From positions 1 through 29,205 of the IMG/VR virus record IMGVR_UViG_3300000956_000023: a stretch of DNA of 29,205 nucleotides; one strand, given 5' to 3'. Positions 7,174-15,230 of the stretch are shown in pieces. Source of the DNA: a virus. Made by a program: the position numbers and the translations under genes. The notes below the pieces were generated by a model, which worked only from the letters and a program-made list of their open reading frames with translations, made no database searches and was not told where the DNA came from. How positions within the stretch are numbered: the stretch's first letter is position 1; each line of letters opens with the position of its first letter.

Positions 7174-9197
7174 TGGGCCTGTTCACCGAGCGTATCGCGC
7201 TGATTATCAGCGCGGATGCTGGCGGAGCTGTCCGTCCCCTCGGCCAGCTTGAATCGTCGGCGAAGCAGGCCGAGACCTCGTTCGACAAGATGGCGAAGAG
7301 CATGGGCCTCTCGGCGTCCACGCTCAAGACCGGGCTGGTGGCTGGCGCGACCGCGCTGGTCGGCACTGGTCTGGTGTCGTTTCTGAAGGACTCGGTCGTG
7401 GGTCTGGCGGATGCGGCGAAGGCCGCTGGAGACTTGGCGGCAGCGACCGGGTCGAATGTGGAGACCGTGTCGCGGATGGAGGCCGCGCTTCAGGACGCCG
7501 GTGTGAGCGCCGAGCAGGCCGCGACCATGCTGACGAAATTCACCACGACGGCGGGGTCGACAAAGGGTGCTGCTTCGCTGAAGGCGTTGAATGTCGAGCT
7601 GGTGAAGGGCAAGAACGGGGCAACCGACTACGCTGCGACGATGGTCGAAGCGGTTGATGCGATCGGCCGTTTGGGTGATTCCTCGGAGCGGAACAGGCGC
7701 CTGGTGGAGCTGTTCGGTAAGGCCGGTGCGAAGGCCTTCCAGGATCTGCTCAACAGTGGCAAGACGTTCCGTCAGGCCATGGACGAGATCTCGAGCACAC
7801 GGATCATCACCGGGGAGACCCTGGCTGATGCGCAGGCGTTCGACGAGGCGTTGGACGCTGCGAAGGCTTCGGCACAGGGCCTGTCCCGGGCGGTCGGCCG
7901 GGAGCTGCTGCCGATGGTGACGACGTTGCTAGGCGCGTTCGCTCCACTGGTGGACACGCTCGGGAAGATTCCGCCTGAGTTCATCGAGGTGACCGCTGCC
8001 GCTGTGCTGCTCAGCAAGGCCCTCAAGACGACACTGGTCACCGGAGCGTTGTCGGCTGTCGCTAGCTCTGCACCGCTGGTCATCGGCGCTTTGACCAGTG
8101 TGCGCACTGCCCTCGCACTGACCGCCATCGCCGCTGTGGACCTGTCCGCCGCGTTGCTGGCGAACCCGATCGGACTGGTGGCGGCCGGTCTCGTGGCGGC
8201 CCTGGTCTCGGTGCGGATGTTCAACGACGGCCTGAAGGCGACCTCGGTTGAGATTCAGACGTTGATCGACCAGGGCAAGAGCTTCGAGGTTGCTTGGGGG
8301 ACTGCGCTCGGGGTGACGCAAGAGAACCTCGGGAAGCTGCGCGTGGACCCGATGCTCGGCCCTGTCATGGAGGCCCAGGAGCAGAACTTCAAGGACACTG
8401 CGGCCGCCGCTGGTGACCTCGCCGAGGCGTTCGACACGACGGCTGTGAAGACCTCCGAGTACGCCGCGAGCCTGGAGGCCGTGCATACGGCGACCACGCT
8501 GCTGAACGAGGACTTCATCAGCGCGGAGGACGCCGCAGACCGAGCCGCGAGGGCGATGGGCGATCTGAACCTCAAGCTGACCGACAACGGGAATCTGACT
8601 CGGGACAGCAAGGCAGCGATCCGTGAGGCGGTCGCCGCGCAAGCTGATTACATCGATAAGCTGGTCGAGTCCGGGGCATCCGCCGAGACGGTGAAGGCGA
8701 AGAACGACAAGTGGGCTGAGAGCCTGTATGCGTCCGCTGCAGCGGCAGGAGTCAGCAAGAGGGACGTTGACAAGTACCTGGCGAGTCTCGGGTTCATCCC
8801 CGATGAGGTGACGACAAAGGTCCTGGCGAATACGCTGTCGGCCGAGGACAACATCGAGACGATCAGGGACAAGATCAACGCGCTGCCTGACAGCGTGAAG
8901 ATCCCGGTCTATATCAAGGCGATCATCCAGAATCCGGGCGCATTCGCCAAGGTAGAGCGGCTGATGAATGAGAATCGTTCTGTCGCGCCAGCTCCGCCGA
9001 TTCCACAGCCTCGTGTCATTCAGTTCAACGTGCCGTCCGGGCCGACCGTCGGCGGGCGCGCGACCGTGCCTGTCACCATCGCCAATACGTACAACATCAC
9101 AGTCCCAGGCTCGGGGAGCCCTGCAGTCACCGCGCGCGAAATAGAGCGTTACATTCGTCGCGCGGGTGACCGGAGACAATTGAGCGTGACGGCATGA
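7173..9197 (+). CDS. Tape measure protein
   Basis: A 674-residue protein that sets tail length and is threaded through the tail tube. It is Ala- and Lys-rich and largely helical, with hydrophobic stretches at about residues 48-70 (TLKTGLVAGATALVGTGLV) and in the middle (NPIGLVAAGLVAALVSV), as usual for tape measures. At roughly 1.5 angstroms per residue the helix predicts a tail near 100 nm. ATG 7173 overlaps the frameshifted chaperone stop and follows GAGAGGAG, so it is preferred to the in-frame GTG at 7170. The gene stop overlaps the next ATG. Confidence 0.93.
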   Translation: MGLFTERIALIISADAGGAVRPLGQLESSAKQAETSFDKMAKSMGLSASTLKTGLVAGATALVGTGLVSFLKDSVVGLADAAKAAGDLAAATGSNVETVSRMEAALQDAGVSAEQAATMLTKFTTTAGSTKGAASLKALNVELVKGKNGATDYAATMVEAVDAIGRLGDSSERNRRLVELFGKAGAKAFQDLLNSGKTFRQAMDEISSTRIITGETLADAQAFDEALDAAKASAQGLSRAVGRELLPMVTTLLGAFAPLVDTLGKIPPEFIEVTAAAVLLSKALKTTLVTGALSAVASSAPLVIGALTSVRTALALTAIAAVDLSAALLANPIGLVAAGLVAALVSVRMFNDGLKATSVEIQTLIDQGKSFEVAWGTALGVTQENLGKLRVDPMLGPVMEAQEQNFKDTAAAAGDLAEAFDTTAVKTSEYAASLEAVHTATTLLNEDFISAEDAADRAARAMGDLNLKLTDNGNLTRDSKAAIREAVAAQADYIDKLVESGASAETVKAKNDKWAESLYASAAAAGVSKRDVDKYLASLGFIPDEVTTKVLANTLSAEDNIETIRDKINALPDSVKIPVYIKAIIQNPGAFAKVERLMNENRSVAPAPPIPQPRVIQFNVPSGPTVGGRATVPVTIANTYNITVPGSGSPAVTAREIERYIRRAGDRRQLSVTA

Positions 9198-10501
9198 CGC
9201 GCGTCGACGGTCATGTTGAGTTCGGCGGGTACACTATTCACCTCGAGGCCTCGGTGCATCCGGACCCGTATGGCTATGACGCAGCTGCCGCGAAGTACGG
9301 TTCCATTCCGTATGGCTCGGCGTCCGGCGCGCCGAATTGGCAGGTTATTGACTGTCAGGTTATCCGAGTCAGTGCGAACTATGGTGGACGGATCGATGAG
9401 ATCCCAGGGATGCGCGCAGAGCTCGGTCGGCTCACGGCCGAGCTGTATGATCCGCTGAGGATTCTCGATCCGACTGTGTCGCCGTTCGCACTGCTCACGA
9501 GGGTCGGTGTGCCGGTGCGCCTGACCGCGACCTCGCCGGGCGGAACCGTCACTGTGCTGTGGGCGGGCGTGGCGGACACGTGGACGCACAACCTGAAGGA
9601 CGGTACCGGACAGCTCACCGCCAGCGACAACCTCGCGCTGATCGCTGGCACCGACCTCGGCTCCTGGGTAAGGCCCGCAGAAACGGCCCTGGCGCGCCTA
9701 CAGGCCGCTGTGGCGATGATGCCGGTACCCATGACCCTCGTGTACTCCGGGACCGGCACAAGCCTGTCTGGGAGCTCTTACAGCGGTTCGCTGTGGAGCA
9801 TGGTGCAGGACGTTGGCGAGGTTGAGCAGTCCATCGTGTGGGTCGACCCGTTGGCGCGGTTGCGGCGCGCGGACATCACGGGCTTCGGCACAGCCGTGAA
9901 AGCCACCGACTGCGACGACGGGGTCACCCCGATCATCTACTACGAACTGACGAGCGTTACCGATGACGAGGTTATGAGGAATGTCGTCACGGTGGAGCGC
10001 TTGAATCTTACGGAAGCGGAAAAGCAGCGCCCACCCCTGACCTATTTGGACACCGAATCGGCGAATGAGAATGGGGCACACACGCTGAAGAAGCTTGACC
10101 TGGCGCTGCCTGATGACGCAGCGCTTGGCGTGTGGGCGAACAAGGTTCTCGCGCTGCGCGACGACTCGGTGTTCTCGATCAGCGGGCTGTCTGTCACCAT
10201 TACCGATGTGTTCCCGTGGACCCCGCGCACCGTGCCTGCTGTCATCGGCCTTGGAATCGCGAGTGTCCTTGATGTGCACCTTACCTCGCGCGGGAAGCCG
10301 GGAAATTGGGCGGTCGGTGTCGCGGGTATTGCCCATACGATTACACCCGACGAATGGGTGGTCGACCTCGAGGTGATTGACGGGGCAAAGATCGCACTCA
10401 ACAAAGGCTACGATGACCCGACCTCGATCTATGACACGACGAAGTATTCCGGGCCTATCGGGGTCCGTCCTGCCCTCGCCGACCTGGAGGTCGCATCATG
10501 A
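9194..10501 (+). CDS. Minor tail protein (distal tail/hub candidate)
   Basis: A 435-residue protein immediately after the tape measure, where actinophages encode the distal-tail and hub proteins. It is beta-rich in the first half (LTAELYDPLRILDP, VPVRLTATSPGGTVTVLWAGVADTW), with several GTG-, GSS- and TGFG-type turns in the middle. There is no recognisable enzymatic motif. The segment YGSIPYGSASGAPNWQVIDCQVI near the N terminus and the GVADTW block recall minor tail proteins that combine Dit-like and hub-like domains. ATGA overlap on both sides. Confidence 0.72.
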   Translation: MTRVDGHVEFGGYTIHLEASVHPDPYGYDAAAAKYGSIPYGSASGAPNWQVIDCQVIRVSANYGGRIDEIPGMRAELGRLTAELYDPLRILDPTVSPFALLTRVGVPVRLTATSPGGTVTVLWAGVADTWTHNLKDGTGQLTASDNLALIAGTDLGSWVRPAETALARLQAAVAMMPVPMTLVYSGTGTSLSGSSYSGSLWSMVQDVGEVEQSIVWVDPLARLRRADITGFGTAVKATDCDDGVTPIIYYELTSVTDDEVMRNVVTVERLNLTEAEKQRPPLTYLDTESANENGAHTLKKLDLALPDDAALGVWANKVLALRDDSVFSISGLSVTITDVFPWTPRTVPAVIGLGIASVLDVHLTSRGKPGNWAVGVAGIAHTITPDEWVVDLEVIDGAKIALNKGYDDPTSIYDTTKYSGPIGVRPALADLEVAS

Positions 10502-11274
10502 GCCTGACCGAAGCCGAGCTCGCCGAGATTGTCGCGCGCGTGACGGCCGAGCTCGGCGACCTGCCGACGCCGACCCCGCAGGTCATCGACAACACGCGCT
10601 TCCAAGTCGTGACCGGGCAGGTCATCCAGGCCGACCACGTCAACAGCCTGGCGAACCAGTCGATCCCGAAGTACGCCAACCAGAACGCTGCAACAAGCGA
10701 TTGGCCGTCCCCGCCGGTGGGCGCCATGGCCTACCTGCAGGACATCAACGCACTCATCGTCTATGACGCCCCTATCACGGGCGGGGCGAACGTGTGGCAC
10801 GTGATGGGCGGGCTGCGGATGGGTCACGCGCTGATGGGCGGCACCGCCACGAACGTGATGCAGGTCATCCCGTCCGGAGCGGAGCGGATCCTCACGCTGC
10901 GGTCGGTGGGCGGCGCGGCGAACAAGGCCGGGCGCGGAACCTGGAACACCGACGGCTCGGTAACGCTGCCGTTCTCCGGCACCTATCTGGTGAACGGCAC
11001 AATCACCTGGCCCTCAAGCCCTACGGGGGACCGGGCGCTCTACATCAAGCGCTTCGACGGAACCTCATGGACGTTCACTGGCGTGGCTGGTGGAGCGGTT
11101 GAGAGCAACACGCCGGGCACGTCCTACCTGCGGATGAGCGTCTCGGCGATGGTCGCCGCGTCCGCCTCGGAGAAGGTCGCGCTGTCCTGCTACCAGGCGT
11201 CCGGCGCGAATATGACCATGCTCGGAGGCGTGGAGTCCACGCGTCTGGCCGTGCACATGCTCGGAGCGGAGTGA
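10498..11274 (+). CDS. Minor tail protein with C1q/TNF-like domain
   Basis: A 258-residue protein. Residues 1-25 are an acidic amphipathic helix (SLTEAELAEIVARVTAELGDL). Residues 30-100 contain a HVNSLANQSIPKYANQ-type attachment segment seen in phage tail proteins. The C-terminal part (about 145-258: GTYLVNGTITWPSS, DRALYIKRFDG and a final LAVHMLGAE strand) has the strand spacing of C1q/TNF-like jelly rolls, which commonly act as trimeric surface-binding heads. The fold assignment is by eye. Confidence 0.65.
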   Translation: MSLTEAELAEIVARVTAELGDLPTPTPQVIDNTRFQVVTGQVIQADHVNSLANQSIPKYANQNAATSDWPSPPVGAMAYLQDINALIVYDAPITGGANVWHVMGGLRMGHALMGGTATNVMQVIPSGAERILTLRSVGGAANKAGRGTWNTDGSVTLPFSGTYLVNGTITWPSSPTGDRALYIKRFDGTSWTFTGVAGGAVESNTPGTSYLRMSVSAMVAASASEKVALSCYQASGANMTMLGGVESTRLAVHMLGAE

Positions 11275-11278
11275 CCTC

Positions 11279-12433
11279 GTGACCGTGCAGCCGCTCAACT
11301 CCTTCACCGACGACACGGGGGTGTCGTGGCTGCGGTTGAGCAACGGGCACAAGATCCAGCTCCCGGCCTCGGCTGCCGGGGTCACCGACCATGGTGCGCT
11401 GACGGGTCTGGGCGACGACGACCACCCGCAGTACGTCAAGGACACCGGCGACACGATGACCGGGAACTTGACCGTGCAAGCGCGTGTGAATGTAGCGAAC
11501 GGGCTAGTGCTGAACGGCGGCACGGACCAGAACATCCTGCACTTCAACGGCGGGGTGACTGCGGGTGACATTGCAGGCATCTCATGGTCCGATGCCAACC
11601 GTTTGATCTTTATCACCAACGGGCAATTGCGGGTCGCTGTCAGCACCACAGGCGCGGCAGCCCCCCTGGAGGTTGCTTCGCCTACCGTCGCAACCCACGC
11701 GGCGACCAAGAACTACGTCGACCTACGCGAGGCAGCCACACAGGTCGCAACGGTTGATACCGACTGGAACGACACCATCGCGCCGGGACCGTTCAAGCAG
11801 CTGATGCTCGGCAGCTGGCCCAACGGGCCCGGGACGGGGAACTACTACTACCTGACCAACTACACCTACGGCGCGAACCTGACGCAGTACGCCATCCCGT
11901 ACTCGCAGACCATCACGCAGCCGGTGCGGATCCGCAGCTATTACTCGTCGAGCGGGTGGACCCGATGGTCGGTCGTGGGCGACCCGGCGATGGCGCCGAC
12001 CCGGCCGGGCACGCTGCGGCTGTTCAACCGAGGGACCGACTCCATCGCGAACAACACAACTACCAAGCTGACCGGCGGCTGGACAACGCTCGCCGGGGAC
12101 ACCGGGAATGGCGGTCCGCTTTCGTATAGCAGCGGGATTGTGACGTTTGGTGAGACCGGGTATTATGACGTGACCGTCTACACCCAATGGGCGGCTGGGA
12201 CTGCGGGGAACATCCGGCGGACCGAGCTGTTGCAGAACGACATCGCGGTTCTTCGCGACGATCGTTCGCCGCCGACCCCTACCGCGTTCTCGGCCAGCAC
12301 GCTGACTGGCTCGGGAATGTACATGGCGGCAGGCTGGACGATGCAGGTCGCGGTCTTCCAGAACAGTGGCGCGACGATGAATCTCAACAATGGCCGCTGG
12401 CAGATCCGCAAGGTCTCGGGAGCACCTGAATAG
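11279..12433 (+). CDS. Tail fibre with knob and jelly-roll domains
   Basis: A 384-residue fibre, the likely receptor-binding protein. Near residues 36-60 it has GALTGLGDDDHPQY followed by TGDTMTGNL, a hallmark of phage fibres. A central region (about 155-235: DTDWNDTIAPGPFKQLMLG, later TQYAIPYSQTITQPVRIRSYY and WTRWSVV) looks like a pyocin-knob-type module. The last 130 residues (TKLTGGWTTL, then GYYDVTVYTQWAAGT and IRKVSG) form a second jelly-roll head resembling that of the preceding gene. Start GTG 11279 lies 5 nt after the previous stop. Shared heads on neighbouring fibres suggest duplication or domain exchange. Confidence 0.75.
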   Translation: MTVQPLNSFTDDTGVSWLRLSNGHKIQLPASAAGVTDHGALTGLGDDDHPQYVKDTGDTMTGNLTVQARVNVANGLVLNGGTDQNILHFNGGVTAGDIAGISWSDANRLIFITNGQLRVAVSTTGAAAPLEVASPTVATHAATKNYVDLREAATQVATVDTDWNDTIAPGPFKQLMLGSWPNGPGTGNYYYLTNYTYGANLTQYAIPYSQTITQPVRIRSYYSSSGWTRWSVVGDPAMAPTRPGTLRLFNRGTDSIANNTTTKLTGGWTTLAGDTGNGGPLSYSSGIVTFGETGYYDVTVYTQWAAGTAGNIRRTELLQNDIAVLRDDRSPPTPTAFSASTLTGSGMYMAAGWTMQVAVFQNSGATMNLNNGRWQIRKVSGAPE

Positions 12434-12441
12434 GAGTGCGT

Positions 12442-12747
12442 ATGGCAGAGGACACGCTGCACACGATTCACGTGGTTGCCAGCGACCCTGACTTCCAGAC
12501 TCGGCTGAATGCTGGAGCCGCGAAGGAGAATGCCCCCGGCGAACCCGCGAATTGGGTATGGACGAACAGGTACGAAATTGCAGCAGCACCCGGATGGGCG
12601 GCCGCTGTGGATTACTGGCTGCTCAGCAACCCGGACGGCGGGAATGGCTGGGCGCTTGACGTGTCCGTTATCAGTGATCTGCAGATCGTCAGCCAGATTC
12701 AACAACTGCTCGCACCACCCGTGCCGGAGCAGGAGCCAGGGCCGTGA
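12442..12747 (+). CDS. Small tail-module protein, unknown function
   Basis: A 101-residue protein after the fibre. ATG 12442 is chosen because AGGAG (12432-12436) lies 5 nt upstream; the in-frame GTG 12436 would overlap that site. The sequence carries LNAGAAKENAPGEPANWVWTNR, then AAAPGWAAAVDYWL and NGWALDVSVISDLQIVSQIQQLL. I have seen this pattern in hypothetical proteins at the tail/lysis junction of actinophages, but no role is known to me. It has no signal peptide or membrane helix. Confidence 0.75.
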   Translation: MAEDTLHTIHVVASDPDFQTRLNAGAAKENAPGEPANWVWTNRYEIAAAPGWAAAVDYWLLSNPDGGNGWALDVSVISDLQIVSQIQQLLAPPVPEQEPGP

Positions 12748-12884
12748 GTGAGGCGTGGCTGTGGTGGCTGGCTGGGATTCTCGCATTTCTCGTGTTCGTC
12801 CTGATCGTGTGTCTATTGATGCTGCGATGGGGACGCAAGAGTGTCGACAGACTCAATGACGACCATAGGAGAATGCCCCCGTGA
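12744..12884 (+). CDS. 46-aa single-span membrane protein, holin candidate
   Basis: GTG 12744 overlaps the previous stop (GTGA). The 46-residue product has a short acidic start (VSEAWLWW), one strongly hydrophobic helix (LAGILAFLVFVLIVCLLML, about residues 9-27) and a basic tail (RWGRKSVDRLNDDHRR), so the C terminus is predicted inside. Position just upstream of the endolysin and single-span topology are compatible with a type III-like holin or an antiholin. Three more small proteins follow, so the actual holin cannot be named from sequence. Confidence 0.68.
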   Translation: MSEAWLWWLAGILAFLVFVLIVCLLMLRWGRKSVDRLNDDHRRMPP

Positions 12885-13021
12885 TGCGGCGAAGGGAGAT
12901 CCAGAAGTCCGTGCCTGTGGTGCGGATGTGCGCACACTGCGGGGCCTGGCCAGCTCCCTGGCGGGTGGCCGGACTGCGCCTGTGCGGCGAATGCCGGCCG
13001 AATGCACAGGCGTCCCTGTGA
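12884..13021 (+). CDS. 45-aa zinc-ribbon-like protein
   Basis: ATG 12884 overlaps the previous stop (TGATG), and its own stop overlaps the next GTG. The product is basic and has MCAHCG at residues 15-20 and LCGEC at about 33-37: two CxxC pairs 14 residues apart, a zinc-ribbon spacing. Function unknown. The tight coupling on both sides argues that it is a real gene in spite of its size. A longer overlapping frame starting at 12841 also covers this region, but only its part from 13018 on is used. Confidence 0.62.
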   Translation: MRRREIQKSVPVVRMCAHCGAWPAPWRVAGLRLCGECRPNAQASL

Positions 13022-13326
13022 GCGATCCCAGGCGCCGCTGGTGGCGCAGGCTAGGCCGGTCGGATGCACGGTCCCACAGGCACGTTACGGTCACGCGCAC
13101 GGTCACCAGGGAGCAGACACGTCCCGCTGCCGCGCCAGCTGCCCCCGTTGTCATCGAACAGGAGGAACCCGAGATGTTCGAGGGCGAGCTAGTGTCACCC
13201 GGCTTCCTGTGGGCACCGGCCTTCACGGGCGGGTTCGCACTCGGCGTCGCTGCGTCCCTGGTGGCAGGCTTGATTGTGCTGGCGATTGAGCGCACGATCA
13301 ATGATAGGAAGGATGGTAAGCGGTGA
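13018..13326 (+). CDS. Membrane protein of the lysis region, possible dual start
   Basis: From GTG 13018 (GTGA overlap) the product is 102 residues: a very basic, Arg-rich start, an Ala/Pro linker, then FEGELVSPGFLW and a hydrophobic helix (GGFALGVAASLVAGLIVLAI) with a basic C terminus. An internal ATG at 13174 has the best Shine-Dalgarno of the region (AGGAGG, 13160-13165, 8 nt upstream) and would give a 50-residue protein consisting of little more than the membrane span. Production of both forms would resemble dual-start holin/antiholin pairs, but it could equally be a spanin-like or unrelated membrane protein. Confidence 0.68.
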   Translation: MSDPRRRWWRRLGRSDARSHRHVTVTRTVTREQTRPAAAPAAPVVIEQEEPEMFEGELVSPGFLWAPAFTGGFALGVAASLVAGLIVLAIERTINDRKDGKR

Positions 13327-13406
13327 GTCAAGCGGACTGGACGCTCTTGGTCGGGGTATTGATTGTGATCCTATTGGTGCTGATCCTGCTCGGGGTTCGT
13401 AGGTAA
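13323..13406 (+). CDS. 27-aa membrane microprotein
   Basis: GTG 13323 overlaps the previous stop (GTGA) and the frame ends at TAA 13404. The product is VSQADWTLLVG followed by a run of Val, Ile and Leu and a final GVRR: one transmembrane helix with a two-arginine cytoplasmic end. It continues the overlap pattern of the preceding three small genes. It could be a holin-accessory peptide. The short length makes chance occurrence possible. Confidence 0.5.
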   Translation: MSQADWTLLVGVLIVILLVLILLGVRR

Positions 13407-13427
13407 GAATGACAGATACGGGACCGG

Positions 13428-13502
13428 CAGGCGTTAGCTCAGTGGTAGAAAGCACGCGTCATGGTGCCGCGCGGTCGGGGCGTTCGATTCCCCCACGCCT
13501 GC
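13428..13502 (+). tRNA. Degenerate tRNA, probably tRNA-Pro(UGG)
   Basis: A cloverleaf can be drawn. The acceptor stem 13428-13434 (CAGGCGT) pairs perfectly with 13495-13501, and pairing extends two more bases outward. The D arm is GCTC-AGTGGTAGA-AAGC and the T arm has the loop TTCGATT. The anticodon stem is CGCG/CGCG around a loop in which positions 34-36 read TGG (Pro-UGG). C1-G72 is also typical of bacterial tRNA-Pro. Defects: C13-A22, T31-C39 and one T-stem mismatch, and A instead of the nearly universal U at position 33. No CCA is encoded. It may be a decaying tRNA. Confidence 0.55.
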
Positions 13503-13529
13503 CGGGACCCAAGCAGAATAGGAGGAACC

Positions 13530-13616
13530 ATGGCATGCAGTGAATGCGAGAAGGCACGTCGCGAGCGTGAGGCAGCTGCACAGCAGGCGCGCGAGGCAGC
13601 GGCCAAGGAATCCTGA
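13530..13616 (+). CDS. 28-aa Cys-pair peptide
   Basis: ATG 13530 has an excellent ribosome site (AGGAGGA, ending 4 nt upstream). The product starts MACSECEKARRERE and continues as an Ala/Glu/Arg amphipathic helix to the stop, which overlaps the endolysin ATG (TGATG). The CxxC pair could bind metal with a partner or form a disulfide. The strong site also makes this a likely translational lead-in for the endolysin, which has no site of its own. Function unknown. Confidence 0.62.
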   Translation: MACSECEKARREREAAAQQAREAAAKES

Positions 13617-14455
13617 TGGCGTGTACCGACTGGCGCGGTGTTGAGGAGCGCATCGAGTGGATGCTGGACCATCCGCCGGGTTCGTCTGGCTGGTGCGCTC
13701 GTGAGACCTGGCAGGCTCTGGGCGGCGACAAGAATCCGCCCTGTCCCCCGGCCTGGGGATGCTCTGATGCCAACGAGGTGTACGACAAGATCAAGCAGAG
13801 CGGTCGCTACTGGACGAGCACGCCCATCCCGCGTGGCGCCGTGATCGCATGGAAGTACGGCAGCAATGGGCACGCGGCCCTGTCTTATGGCAATGGCAAG
13901 ATCTGCACCACGGACCCGAACGGGAACCCTGGCGGAGTCGGAATCGAATCGCTGAGCTACCCCGAGAAGTGGGGAGCCAGTGCCAGTGCGAGAATCTGGA
14001 CTGACCAGTACAATGGCGTCAGATTCGATATCGATGAGGAAGGCGACGAAGTGTCGGATGTGCTGGATTACGATTACCTCGAGAAGCCGAGTGGCACATT
14101 CACTGCCACGCGCGATTACAAGACCTTGGACCAGTCGAGCTGGACGCCGCCGCGTGATGGATGGGAAAACACCCTGGTCTATCTGAACATCAAGCCGACC
14201 TTCCGCAGCGGGAAGACCCACGGCGCCATTCGCATTCGCCTCATGCGCGAGAATGGTGACGCTCACGGGTACGACACGATCTCGATCGACGCCGATGACC
14301 TTGACGACGAGGATGGCAACATCCTCAGGCAGTACTTCACCTGGGAGCTCGGCGAAAAGGGAGCAGGGACGAAGATCCAATTGCGCTGTGTCGGCGGCCT
14401 GGAGTCGGCCCTAATCGGAACGCGCTATACATCTAAGGCGGTCGTGGCCGGATAG
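13616..14455 (+). CDS. Endolysin, CHAP-like cysteine peptidase
   Basis: A 279-residue protein with an N-terminal CHAP-like (NlpC/P60 superfamily) domain. Cys27 lies in GWCARETWQAL, and His86 in GAVIAWKYGSNGHAALSYG with Asp100 (ICTTDP) as a plausible third residue. The spacing and the PRGAVIAW strand before the His match that family, which cleaves amide bonds in peptidoglycan. Residues about 150-279 form an acidic, beta-rich domain of unknown type, presumably the cell-wall binding part. There is no signal peptide, so export should depend on a holin. Start ATG is coupled to the 28-residue peptide. Confidence 0.78.
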   Translation: MACTDWRGVEERIEWMLDHPPGSSGWCARETWQALGGDKNPPCPPAWGCSDANEVYDKIKQSGRYWTSTPIPRGAVIAWKYGSNGHAALSYGNGKICTTDPNGNPGGVGIESLSYPEKWGASASARIWTDQYNGVRFDIDEEGDEVSDVLDYDYLEKPSGTFTATRDYKTLDQSSWTPPRDGWENTLVYLNIKPTFRSGKTHGAIRIRLMRENGDAHGYDTISIDADDLDDEDGNILRQYFTWELGEKGAGTKIQLRCVGGLESALIGTRYTSKAVVAG

Positions 14456-14492
14456 CGGTAGGATGGGGCTACCTACAGCCGAGAGGACCACC
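14436..14492 (+). promoter_or_regulatory. Promoter P14459 with start-associated sequence
   Basis: TAGGAT (14459-14464), preceded by CGG, matches the -10 at 25255-25260 base for base (CGGTAGGAT). The -35 region is poor. About 16 nt after the -10, the start-associated sequence GAGAGGACCACC (14481-14492) abuts the ATG of the methyltransferase gene. The promoter begins right after the endolysin stop. Confidence 0.5.
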
Positions 14493-15212
14493 ATGTTATT
14501 CAACACATATCACCTGGCCGATATTAAGGACCAGGCGCATTTCTACCTGCGTGAAGATATGTCGGATCGCAAAGCCGTCGACGAGGTATTCATTCGCAAG
14601 AGTTACGGGCGCTTCCACTTCACGCCCGCGCCAGGGCAGCACTGGCTGGACTTGGGCGCGAACGTTGGCGCCTTCAGCGTCTGGGCGGCCAAGCATGGTG
14701 CCAGGGTCGACGCCTGGGAGCCTGAGCCTGAATGCTTCCGGCAGCTCCAGGTCAACGTTGCCCTGAACGGCCTGGACGAGCTGGTGACCATGCACCAAGC
14801 GGCCGCGTGGCCTGACGACAGCTACGCCGAGTCCGGCCGGACCCTGTCGGTGAATGGCGCCAACGGGAACGTCTGGCGATCGTCGTTGCTGAAGAATTGG
14901 CGTGGCGGCACAGATGTGGTCGTGCCGGTGGAATCCATTGAGGAACACTGGACCCCGGACGTATGCGTGAAAATGGATGTCGAGGGCAGCGAATTGAATC
15001 TGCTCGGTGGGCTCGGCAGCAAGCGCGTGCAGATGCTGGTGTTCGAGTATAGCTTCGATATCCTGCCTGACATGGCGCAATTCAAGGAGCTCATGGAAAT
15101 GCTGCGGGCGACTTATGAGCACGTGCACGGCGGTCCCGGTGCGGCGAGGTTGGCGGAGGAACGCTGGATCGCGCGCGGTCCCGCAAATGGCGTGAATGTG
15201 TTCTGCTGGTGA
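14493..15212 (+). CDS. FkbM-family SAM-dependent methyltransferase
   Basis: A 239-residue class I methyltransferase. WLDLGANVGAFSVWAA (about residues 50-65) is motif I for SAM binding, followed by the acidic VDAWEPEPECF (motif II), HQAAAWPDD, and VCVKMDVEGSE, which is the signature of the FkbM family. FkbM enzymes methylate oxygen on sugars or small molecules. In a phage the acceptor could be a cell-surface glycan or a modified nucleotide; nothing here decides it. ATG 14493 is set by the start-associated sequence ending at 14492, although the frame extends upstream to 14463. Own promoter and position after the lysis genes give it the look of a cargo gene. Confidence 0.82.
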   Translation: MLFNTYHLADIKDQAHFYLREDMSDRKAVDEVFIRKSYGRFHFTPAPGQHWLDLGANVGAFSVWAAKHGARVDAWEPEPECFRQLQVNVALNGLDELVTMHQAAAWPDDSYAESGRTLSVNGANGNVWRSSLLKNWRGGTDVVVPVESIEEHWTPDVCVKMDVEGSELNLLGGLGSKRVQMLVFEYSFDILPDMAQFKELMEMLRATYEHVHGGPGAARLAEERWIARGPANGVNVFCW

Positions 15213-15230
15213 CGACGAGAGGAATGACCA

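Noticed and set aside
7929-9179. A 416-codon open frame on the - strand inside the tape measure gene
   Set aside because: Composition (Arg, Asp, His, Gln) and position show it is a shadow of the tape measure reading frame.
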